NCBI GenBank assembly: GCA_038501625.1
Contig: JAZAYU010000037.1
Span: forward strand, 5,518,001 to 5,582,000
Source of the DNA: Corbicula japonica
Lineage: Eukaryota > Mollusca > Bivalvia > Venerida > Cyrenidae
DNA length: 64,000 nucleotides
Direction: 5' to 3'
The notes beneath the pieces were generated by a model. The model did no database searches. It was not told where the DNA came from and was given only the letters and a program-made list of their open reading frames with translations. Of this stretch, positions 42,401-54,400 are shown in pieces; within the stretch, counting starts at the first letter, position 1; every line of letters begins with the position of its first letter. The position numbers were made by a program, and so were the translations under genes.

Positions 42401-45400
42401 AAATCATCAAGGTACCTCGAGGTGTTGTTGAAGGCTGTAATAATGTCATCTTGATGTTCGGTAGAAAGAGATAACATAAAAGCTCTTTCATAACAGTAGA
42501 AAAACTAATCAGCAACAAGGGGTGCACAATTAGAACCAATTGGAATGCACATTACTTGTTTATAAATAGAGGTACCAAACCTCACAAACGTATCGTCTTA
42601 TAAAAATGTGAGCACCTCTTTTAGGTCTTGGCAGAACCATATCGTATAATTTTCATAAGAACCATCTGTAGACAAACAGAACGCCTGAAAACTATTTGAT
42701 TCAAGCTTTTTTAACACGCCATTTGAATTTTGTATAGACCAAACACCTTTTCCCAATACCTAATTACATGATCTTTTATAAACAAGAAATTAAGAGCACG
42801 GATAATTTAGGAGTTGTACAAGAACTAGAGATGGCAAAAATCTTGCTTTGTAGGGTGTTTTGTGTATTTTAGGCAACCAATACATAGTAGGTACTTTGTC
42901 TTGTTCCGGCTCGACACTGAGTCTAAACTTTGCAATTTGTAGAGTGTTTGCAGTAACAATATCACTCTCAGATGAAGAAGTTAGTGTTTAAGCATTAGTG
43001 CTATTAAGCTCTTCAGTTTAAACATTAATATAGTCTATACGTCCCACTATAATTACATTATTCGAAGCCTTATCAGCAGGTGTTAAAACTAATCTATTCT
43101 GATAGTCTTGAATACCCTTTTTCAAATGACGAAGGTTAAAACGAGGTCTATGTGGTAATAAAGCTATGTTTCTTTTATAGAAGGATATACGAGTATTAAT
43201 TATTAACCAGGGTTTCCGAAGAAAAATCCTGGTTATTAGATTGGGGTACGTCGGCGGGCGGGCGGGCGGCGGGCGGCCGTTAACAATTTCTTCTGTGCGC
43301 AACTCCTCCGACATTTCTCAACGGATTTCAACCAAACTTTCACAGAAGTATTGTTATGAAGTGCCCTGGCGCATATTGTCTGGGATGTGACCACAGGGTC
43401 AATGTCAAGGTCACTGTTGCTTAAAATAGAAATTCAGCTTTTGTTTAATAACTTGAGTTTTTTTTGTCCTATTTACTCTAAACTTCGTATTTGAGTAGCC
43501 TATACCTAAAGGCAGCTTGGGATTGCTGCCCATGTGTCTGTGATTAAGGTCAAGGTCACTGTTGCTAAAAATAGAAATTCAGTTTCTGCTTAATAACTTG
43601 AGTTTGCTTTGGCCCATTGACTCCAAACTTGGAAAATGGGTAGCTTATATCAAGATGCAGCTTGTGATAGATACTCACGTATCTGTGATCATGGTCAAGT
43701 TAACCTTGCTAAAAATAGAAATTCAGTTTCATCTTATTAACTTGAGTTTGCTTTTGCTTATTAGCTCCAAACTTGGAATATAAGTACTTTACTGTACGGC
43801 ACTTCAATGTGTTCTGTTCTATCTTTCATTTCATGTATTTTAGAATCAGGTAAGCGATTGAGGGCCAATTTGTCCTCATGTACATGTATAATGTTATGCC
43901 CTGATCGTCCTTCCATCCGTTCGTTAGCAATTTTGTGTTTCCTTATTTAAGTATATATAAAAGGGAGAATACTCTGTTATTAAAAAAACTTTGTTTCTTT
44001 TTCACATTATGTATATCTACTGACTTTAAAAATTTGCGCACGGCCATCAGTCTGGAAAATGAAAACCTGGTTTTGTGACAATTTCCTGGCACTTGTTTTG
44101 AATATATGTTTTTTTCCAGTTTGAAAGAGTATTAGGCTCATCATGTTCTCGTTTACACCATTTATTGTAAACGGAGTTTAAATACTCTGTAATTTCCGCA
44201 CGACAGATATTAAAGTCGATGTCCGATGGAATATATATATTTTGAACCTTTTAAATTCTAAAGTCTTTGATAACATTTAGATCCCCTGTAACGATGTGAC
44301 CGGCAGGTTGATAGCATTTTTTTTAATTAGACCTGTCATGATATAAGTGTATTCTCCACAATCTGTAAATCCGAGGTAATTTTATTGTAATTTAAAATTG
44401 TGTTTCTAATTGGCTTGTTGTATTTATAACAAAAGATGGGTGTTTATTTGAGTATTCTTAAAATAATTAGGTATAGCCGATTCAACAGTTTTATCTTTAA
44501 ATATACTTGGAGTTCCATTTAAAATATATAACTTTATTTAAAAATTAAAGTTTTAGTAAATGTCTTTGATGATCATATTCCAAGTCAATGTGTGGTCTGA
44601 AAACATGCCGAGTGTAAGACTGAGTAAGGCTTGCAACTTTATAAAGCAGATGAGTTGTTATAACAATTTCATCGGCTTCCTTATCAAGGTTCTGTAAACT
44701 TGAAATAGAAAGAGAAGCCAAACGCAAAAACATAGCATGTCTACCAGAATGTTTTAAAATATTTTGAAGGTCATGAATAGAACAATGAACACGTGATTTT
44801 TTGATGTGACTATTAGTCCTTATCCCGTGTGACCTCGATTTTCGTTTTCGTATTTCCAGCAAATCAAAAATGTCAAAATCAGGATTTTTGAAATGTTGCC
44901 TTCTTGATAAATATTCTCATTTAAACCAAGTGGATAAGCTGATTGGAGTTTTTTACACTATTTTGTTCCGAAATATGCCATGCTCTAATTTAAAAAGCTG
45001 TCGAAGCACTGTTATCAAATATAAATTTTTCAACAGGGTTAATATTAAAATGTTTTAAAGTGTGGTCTAATCGTTTGAAATGTTTATATAAAAATGTATT
45101 TATTTTATTGTTGTTTCTTTTTTCGAAGAATTTTTTTTAAATATTAAGAGTCAACGTTACTATTTTCTGCTTTCAGATGTATGACCTGACCTCAGGTGGT
45201 CAATTTCCAGGAGCAAAGGATGGCTGTCCTAAGGAGGACGATGCTTGTGCCAGCGACTGCGGCAATGGTCAGTGCACGGTGACTGGTGTGCACCTCACTG
45301 GTATCCTACAAGCTACCTGCAAGTGTGATTCTGGGTACCGGAAATCCACAAAAGATACATGTGACACAGGTAATGTGATACTTAAAATTTAATTAAATTA

Positions 45401-48400
45401 TAATTATTTATGTTCTATTACGTAAGTTAATGGATCTGATTTTAAATTAATGTTTTCAGGAGGAAGTTTTATTTTTTCCTCAAGCACGATTAATTTTAAG
45501 AGATAGTTGTTAATATGAGATATTAAATTAAAGGACAAAATTACATTTTAATTTAGTGTATTTTACAAAGCTCTGACCTATATTCAGATATGAAAATTCC
45601 ACAGTTAACTAAGTTTGCAGTGCAAGTATATAAATATAAACAATAACAAGTTGATGCTAACAGAAATGGTTTTTTATCCTTAGTGTTTTTTAAAACATTC
45701 AGTTTTGAAAGCTTTTAGCTTTACCTTTGTTAATAGAAAATGTTTAAAGTGGCATTACTTCAATTTAACCCGCTCTTGTATGAAATATTACATGTATTTG
45801 GAACTACTCGTATAAGCACAGATTTGCAGCATTAGTTCGGGCTTATAAAATTTTAATTTACTAAAATAAATTTGGTGCGCGACTAAAAGCGAAAGTAGGA
45901 TTTCCGAAACGCCAAAAAAACCGAGATTGCGCATGAAGTGGTCTCTTCGTCGGTGCTAAATATAGTTCCATTATATTTAGCTTCTTAAAAGATCGTTAAC
46001 TATAATTAGACGATATCATTGAAAATCCTGTCTATAAGAAAGAATTCGATCGGACCTCTTGTGTTCTGTTAGAGAGTTTATATATTGGAGTCTATATGGA
46101 CATACATGATTTTTCAATAGTATATTCCTGCTTAAGTTTAGGGCTGGGGCTTTAAACAATATGCAGTTTTTAAATAAATCTTTGATTGTTTTTTAATTAC
46201 CACATTTATCGAGGATTTAAAATAATTGTGAAAGTATTCACATTCTGTCGTTTTTATTTCCTTTCGAAAATTGAATTGTATTTACCTTTAATGATCTACA
46301 ATAGTGACCACTAAAAGAGACTTTCAGACACAGAGTTTCATGGACTGGAGGATGAAGACTACATTTAAATCTCTCCTCAACTCTCGTCAGACGAAGATCA
46401 GTTTTCAGTTTAGAACACGAGATGCTGATTGATTAATGTTCCATGTAATTGATGAAAGTAACTCCAACAAGTACATCTCTTTGAAGGTGAGGAAAACAAT
46501 GATAGCCAGACTGATAGAGAAAGTAAAATACTCTTGCTACCTGGAATTATCTTCTGGCTACATTGTGTGACTTTAATAGTATAGCATTTATTTTGGTGTC
46601 TCTTACTGTTGAACTTAGGCTCAAAGGCAGTGATGCCAACAATGTGTATGCATTTGACATGTACATCTGATAGGAATTTTATACATTCAGTGAATTGTTA
46701 CTAGTATTGAAATTAATATCAATTTTAAATTTTAACATTAAATAAACATTAATGAAACTGCGACATTTATAAATGACACAGATGTGCATGTATATTGGAA
46801 TGCTATTCTAACTCCATTTAAAAATCTAATTTTTGCCTATGGTCATTTTATTGCAGGTAATGGCAAATAAATACTTCTTGTATTGAAGTGTGATTTATAT
46901 ACCAATAATCGAGTAATCATAATCTCATAGTTTTCTATTATGTTCGACATGCTGTTTACATGTTTATCTGTTTATTTCAACAGATTGTAAGTTCCCGACT
47001 TCAGCTGGCATACAACTTGGGACAAGATGGCTACACTCTTCTCCTGTCTAATGTACCAAAGGTAAACGACGGTCAGTGGCACACGGTGACATTAGAGAGG
47101 TACGGCAAGGAGTTTATACTTAAATTGGACAGTGGAGAAGGAAGGTACTATGCTGATACTGAGGGACCAGTTAATGGCAATATTGACTTCATCGTACGAC
47201 AGGATCGTATTTATTCTGGAGCCAGTGTGACTTACAGTTTAGGCAGTGGGGCATTTAATGGAGAAGACTTAAAGAATTGTAAGATATTGACTATTGGTTT
47301 CAATGATTTTAAGAAAGTTTTAGCAGTGAAACACAAATAAGAGTATGTTAAAATATACTAATATGTTTGTTTAAATGATGCCGACATGAGTACATTGTAG
47401 ATGCAGAGAAGAAAATACCCCCAATACCATTTGTTTTTAATTTATGCGGAAATTTAATACTTCTGTCTGATTGTCACCCCATACCTGAACACTTAATTAT
47501 AAACTGAAGCTTGAAAGTCTGAAATGAAAACATGTAAGCTGGGAATTCCTTGTAATCAATTATTTTTAGCATGCATGAATGATATTCGATATGATAATGG
47601 TTGGTTCCCAATGGTTGACCTGGAAGAAGGCCAGAGCCCAGCTGCTGAACTTCAAATGTCCGTTAACACTGCTGCTGACTGTATCAAAAACGACTGTGTC
47701 AACAAATGCTTTGATCCACTGGTTTGTCTTCCATTATGGGGAGACTTCCTCTGTGTGTAAGTAATTTCAACAAAATTTTTGTGTATAAATCATTTGTATG
47801 AGTTTGTGAGGGAGACTTCCTCTGTTGTTTTAGTCATTTCTAGAAGTTAGGCAATAAAACTGTCAAATACTTTAAAAACTTAAAAAAAAAATTTTTCAAG
47901 TTGAGAATTTACAAAATACGAAGGAAACGTAAAATTCTAGCTATGCCGTTTATATATCAAGTGCGGTATCTTGATTATGTTAAACCTTTACTCTAATTAA
48001 ACCTAGACAGTATTAAATGTAGACTGATGGTGATAACAGAGACATTTCGATCGCATAAAAGACATTTTCAATATTTATACGAGTCAATAAATGTTAAATA
48101 TAATATATGGTAAAGGCATAAAAATTCAGTTTTGAAATTGATATATATTGGAGCTGACATGAGTTGTCATGTATATAATAACATATCAAACATGGGCTAA
48201 AATTTTATAAATTTCCGCGATGAAATAGGTGAAAAGGGAACATTGGAAACCACCGGAAAACGTTCATGGACACTGATGGAAATGGTTATTACAGCCCACG
48301 CCGCCAAGTCCCGGCTTAAGCGCAATTCAATGTTTATACAAGTAAACAGTATAATTTAAGTTCATCCCAAACGATGGTATGCCGCATATTGCGGTGAACA

Positions 48401-51400
48401 CGGAACCTGCAATGCGGTAATTTAATAATATGAACTAAGGCACTGCCTCTCTCGGAATCGACGAATTTCAAGAGATGTGTATCGAATGTTTAACAGTAAA
48501 ATAAAGAAACAAATAATCATTTGTTGTTTTACTTTTAAACAAAGCTGATCAAGGTTGTAAGATGTATTATGAAGAGCTTTTGGTGTATAACGACTTTTGC
48601 GATGTTAATCTCTTGTTCTGCGGTGAGCGCTTATTTGAACAGCTGGTGTTACACGGGTTTATTGTTGTCTTACACAGAGTGGTTGTTCTACACAAAGTCT
48701 TTTAAGGTTTCTAAGCTTTTATTTGCGGTTTATAAAATAAATCCACAATAACAATTTTACAACTAATAATTTTTTATTCACAAAGTAATGTCTTAAGAAT
48801 TTTAGCTTAATTTCCCTTTTTAATTTTAAAGTTCATAAAGCCCCTTTAACAGTTCACAAATTTTCACAAAGTATTATTTAATTTAGTCACAAAGTTTTAG
48901 CTAATTCCTTCACAAAGTTTTTGTTGTTGTTTACCTAGAAAATTCTGTTTATATACCTTTTTCAAAAATTGACATTTACAACCTAACAATTGAGATTTTG
49001 ACCGATTAAGAAAAGTAAGACCTAAAGCACATGTAAACAATATGTGATAAAAGCGTCAGATTGATAACATGTGATAGTTCCTTACAATTCAAAGGAAATA
49101 AAATATATTTAATCAGATATCAATCAACAAGTCTGGCTTCAGGTTCTCAATTCACATTACTAACCTTACTGTCAAAAATCATGAAGAGTAATAAGAATAT
49201 TTCTTGTTAACAATTTACAAAATAAGTATTTTTTACAAGAAATTGATACTAATTTCATAAGTGAACATTTTAAGTATCACATATATATTGTTTTTAAAAT
49301 AAGAAACATTTTGCTACTAAACATGTTATAATTTGATTTTCAATATTAAATACCAAATTATTTGTTATGGTATTGAATATAAAATAATGTAGAAATTTGA
49401 ATCATAATAGATGAAACACTACATCTTAGTGAGCTGAATGATTCTGTGAAGTTTGGAAGAATCCTTTGAGATGTTGAATGCACCAGTTTTCCTGTAAACT
49501 CTTAGTTAAAAGGCACTTAGTGACAGTAGAGAAATTTATTATCTAAATAGAATGACACATTCAAATTAGTCCAGATTAATATAGCACTCTTTTCATATAT
49601 TCAAAAGTGCTTTACAACAAGCAAGATATAGCAATATAATACAATAAGAATTAATTAAGCATGGGCAAATAAAACATAGAGAAAAAAATTAAAATAAAAG
49701 AAATAAAAAAAAATAAAACTTGGATAAAAAAGTTTGCATGAAAAACATAGTAGAAAGTTAAAAAAAAACAAGTGCGTTGATGTGTAGATAACACATTATA
49801 GCATCACTCTCCGTTCAAAATCAACCCAATATCTTATGATTGTTAATATATCCAGTTAATCAACATTATACATAGTATGAGCGGAAAGGGTGTGTTTTAG
49901 CTGTCTTTTGAAAGTGTCAAGTGTCTGTGCAGTTCTAACTAACTCTGGCAGTGCATTCCATAACCTTGGTGCAGCATGGCTAAAGCTACTGTTTCCGAAA
50001 GTCACAGTTCTGGTATGTGGTACTAAAAGTGTTAAAGAACTGCTAGAACAAAGGGTCTCTAGCTGGTCGGTACACACACAATAAGTCAATAATGTACTGT
50101 GGGCACTGTCCATGGAGAGCCTTGTAAGTGTATAGTAGGACCTTGTAATCGATCCGTTGACATATTGGTAGCCAATGAAGTTCCTTGAACACTGGTGTTT
50201 TAAGGTCATGACCAGGAGTTTTTGTCAAGATTCTGGCAGCTGTATTCTGAACCCATTGTAGTTTATTCATTGTCAGTTTTGGAATACCGAAGAGCAATGA
50301 ATTACAATAGTTAAGCTTTGATGTTACTAGACAATTAACTAATGTTTTTGTAGCATCGGTTGTAATGTAATTCCGTATGCATCCGATGATTCTCAGCTGG
50401 TGGTAGGCAGATCTACAGACAGTGTTGACATGTTTCTCCATGTCCATTTGTGGTGTGAAGTGAGCCCCAAGATTTCTGATGCTGTCATTTGAAGCTAAAA
50501 TAGATGTCTCACCAACTGTGATAGTCATGTTTTCGACTTGCTTGGTATACATCGTAAAGTATTTTGGTCCTAATATGGATCCCTGTGGAACACTGAAATT
50601 CGTAATAACTGGATCAGATAGCTCTCCTTCTCTTTCCTCTACTGTCTAGAACAGTTAACCTGGTATTCCCACAGCATTTCATGTGAAGCTGTTTTCCTGA
50701 AATATTAAAATCAACCGCAAATTAATTTATCTTCAAAAATAATTTTATATCTTAAGGCTTTTATAAATTCATTTGTCGACAGTTAAAATTGATTTAAAAT
50801 ATTAAGACATACATTTCCAAGGGCGGCTCCAGGATTTTTTTCCTGGGGGGGTCCAAGCCCAAATGATGACTTTAAATGTGTTATATATCCAACGAAATTT
50901 AATATCACCATATTTTTCAGGGGGGTCCGGATAATTCCAGGGGGGGTCCAGACCCCCCCCCGACCCCCCCGCTAGATCCGCCCATGATTTCTTTTGCTTA
51001 TTGAACATAGGCACATACCAATTAAGAAGTTGTGTTTATTTAAAGCTTATCCAATAATAAACCATAAATGAAGTACCACTTAGACCAATACAGGGGCTAT
51101 TGTAAGGGCCTAAAGGATTTTGAATGATTTAAAGAACACTTTGGACAGTTTTGTTGTGAACAAAATTGACCAGTAATGACCAGCATTGACCAGTTATGAC
51201 CACTATTGACCACCGGCCCGCTCAATACTCAATTGACCAGTCAATAGGCCAACCCTGCTATTATACATTCATGCAGCTTTAATAAATGAAAATAAAGAAA
51301 ATTTATGCAAACCTTTTATCTGTTTACTATGTTAATGTTCATATTCTGTGCCCTAGCTGTCTACCAATTCTGCATAAGTATCTATAGGCTTCATAATCTT

Positions 51401-54400
51401 GGTGATACACATCTCTGAAAAAAAAAAGTTTGATTTTAAATCTTTGCTGATAACTAGTAATTCAGTTATACAGTACCTTTTGTGGCTTATGAAGATGTAC
51501 ATAAATTGCTGTTGCAGTTAACAGTGAACAATTCATACTGTTGCCATAATTTATTTATTACATGTAAGGTCTTTTTATTAAAATCACATAAAAGGAAGAT
51601 GGAAATGATGGAACATTTCATGCCAGCTTTAATTCCAGAGTGTTATCACATTTAAGACCTCATAAAGATGTGCCAGCTGATCTGAATCTACATATATGCC
51701 ATCTGATCTGGATTTACATGGGCTGACCATTTGTGCTAAAAAGGTGTGTCCATGAAGCATGTTAAGTTATTGACTGTGAAAACTAAAACAGCATTGTTTT
51801 CTTTCTAAAAAACGTGAACAAGATTATAAGATTTATCCACTAAATAAAGGATTAAATAAGTGACCAAAGGGACCCATAATGTATTTACAACATGGTCTGC
51901 AGAGAAACTTTGTGGCGTTTGATTCTGTGTCTTCCAAAAATTTGGCATGTTCGGGTGATTTTGTGTGAATATGCCAGAGATTATGGTACACCGTAGCAGG
52001 GCTGGACAAATTAAGATTTTTTAGTAACTGAAATGTAGTCTAAAACTAGCTGGGTAAACATTTCAGCTACAATGTAGTCCCACTTTTGCCCAAATAAGCA
52101 AATTCTGTCAGTATTAACAGTAAAGAAAGAAACAGGAAATTCAAGAGAAACCATTACATGGGGGGCTTGATAATGTTAAAATAGATCTCAAAACATGTTA
52201 TTTTGTAATAAACTTATTGCTGTTGTAATATGATATGCATAAAAGAGAATGGCGCATATCAAATTAACGTTTAAACTAGTCTACACTAAAAAAATTGAGC
52301 TTGCCCACAGACAAGCAATCAGATATTTTGAGATTGTCCGATACAATTTTCAGCTTGTCCAAGGCGTCGGGCTAGTGGGTTTGTCCAGCCATGCAAAGGC
52401 ATGTAAAGGAAGGGCAGATTCTGTGCTGTTTGAGTGTTTGTACAGTTTATTACAGGTAAATTAAAAAAAATTACCTATCCAGTAGTCTTATTTTTCTCCT
52501 ATTCCAGTTTCATGCTATTTGAACCAGATTTGTCAGGCATCTTTTATATGTATACTTCAAACTGAAATACAAATTACAAAAAACAAAATTTATAAATGAT
52601 ATTATTTGCCTATACATGCATATACATTCCAATGACTTAATTTATTTTTCTTAGTGACAGACTTCTTTAAAGTCGCCGGACTGTCCGACCTGTCCGGTAA
52701 AAATCTGAAATAAATAATTACTGGTAAACTCGTCTTCCCGTGATTCCTATTTAAATCATTCAACACTATGCCTCATTTTTTTAATGAAATGTAGCTCTAA
52801 TAATTTTTATTTGTTGTAAATGAAGCATTATTCAGATAGCATAAATTGGTAAACAAAGCTTTACAGAGAGTATTTTATTTAAAATGTAAGAGCAAGTGTA
52901 CTTTCTGTCACTTGCTCATTCACTCAACCTGTAAGGCGATTGGGTCAAAGAAAATTTCTACACCTCTGACAGAGCAATTATTCCTAAAATCTGAAATAAA
53001 CAATTAGTGGTAAACACGGCTTCGCCGTGCTTCCTATTTAAAGTGGGTAAAACAAAATTTCGACACCTCTGCTGAGCAGTTATTCCTAAAATCTGAAATA
53101 AATAATAAGTGGTTAACACGGCTTCGCCGTGCTTCTTATTTAAATAATTCTAGAATATGCCTCATTTTTTTTTGGAAAGGCAGCTCTAAAAATTTCTTTT
53201 TGTTGTTAATGAAGCATTATTCAGATAGCATTTGGTAAACACAGCTTTACCATGCCTCAAACAACTTATATTAGCAGAGTAGCTTTATGCTTAATCTGCA
53301 AACTTTGGGTTCAAGTCCTGATCATGAAAACACTTGTATCTTAAAAAATTGTGGTCAGATTTCATTTGACCAGTTCTGTCCAGAGTTAATTTCAACGTAA
53401 TACCTTATCACTTTCCCACACCAAATTAAAACGAAAGCAATCGATATTACCATCTAATCTGCAATGTTAAACTTACTGTTCTTGTTGATGATTTCAGTAA
53501 AAAAATGAATAAAAACGTAGTAAAATTCCAATGTTTAGAATGTCGTGGAAACCGGTGTCACTGCAATTTACCAAATTTCGAACAACTACCGTAATGCTCA
53601 TCACTACAGTACTGTGAAGTCTACAGTTAGACTCTAACTATGTGACAATATTAGGTTTTAATCATTGTAGAAACTTATTTACCTGATTTTTAGGGCGAGT
53701 TCAATCTTAATTGTTATCTAACATATGGAATCAGAACTTCTGATAATGTGAATCGAGAAACAAAATGGCGGCTTTTCAGTTTTTAAATCCAGAAGCAAGC
53801 AATCTGGATCCAAGTCATATTGTCCAATCAGAAAAAGCCTTACTTTGCAATGATGAAAGTGATATTGGGGCGCGCCACGGGAAAGGTACCTTCGGTTCTA
53901 TTTTCGTCAACGGTCCGAATGTACTTTTTCCCGTGTCGCGCCCCATAGTCAGATTTTGCAAACCGGAAGACGCGGTTTCAAACCCGCTTGGTATAGACCG
54001 TTAGACATGCGCAATACCGTAATCGGAATCGACACGATTTCGACGCGCTTCGCGCGTCGAAATCGTAGGGTCGATTCCGTAATAATACCATTCCATGTTC
54101 AGCGGCGTATGGTACCAAGATAAAAATGGATTTGCCCCAACGAAAATAATAAGCGAAACCAAACAGAATAGAATTTGCACAGGGGATCTGAGAATACAAA
54201 CCTGCATATCACAGAGAACGCTAAAGGCAAAAACTTAAAAAGCAGGAAGTATATACTTAAGTTATCGTACATTGGCTGGAATATTGCAGCTAATAATCTA
54301 ATTACTCTCCGAAATATTTAAACAAAAGTTAAGTAGTGCTCGTTTCAAACATACGAGGGGTGTTAGGTAAATTCCCGGACTGGATGTATTAAAACGACAA

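Larger units (their letters stand above)
40519..44870 (-). mobile_element. RT element, copy 2 (minus strand), with internal duplication and nested insert
   Basis: It runs 5' to 3' from about 44870 to 40519. The N-terminal coding end is at 44545-44862 (SRVHCSIHDLQNILKHSGR, DEIVITTHLLYKVASLTQS). A foreign insert lies at 43204-44072. Coding resumes at 43314-43018 (QNRLVLTPADKASNNVIIV). Two tandem copies of the RT region follow (42740-42113 and 42112-41484), then the C-terminal stretch, tail and the ATATGCAT palindrome. Many stops and frame changes make it inactive. It gives the empty sites for insertions in copy 1. Confidence 0.75.

Noticed and set aside
46319..46486. Alternative acceptor at 46319 that would avoid the frameshift in exon 21
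   Set aside because: It has no pyrimidine tract, replaces the LamG-like FHGLEDEDYI text by an unlikely one and still meets the TGA at 46430.
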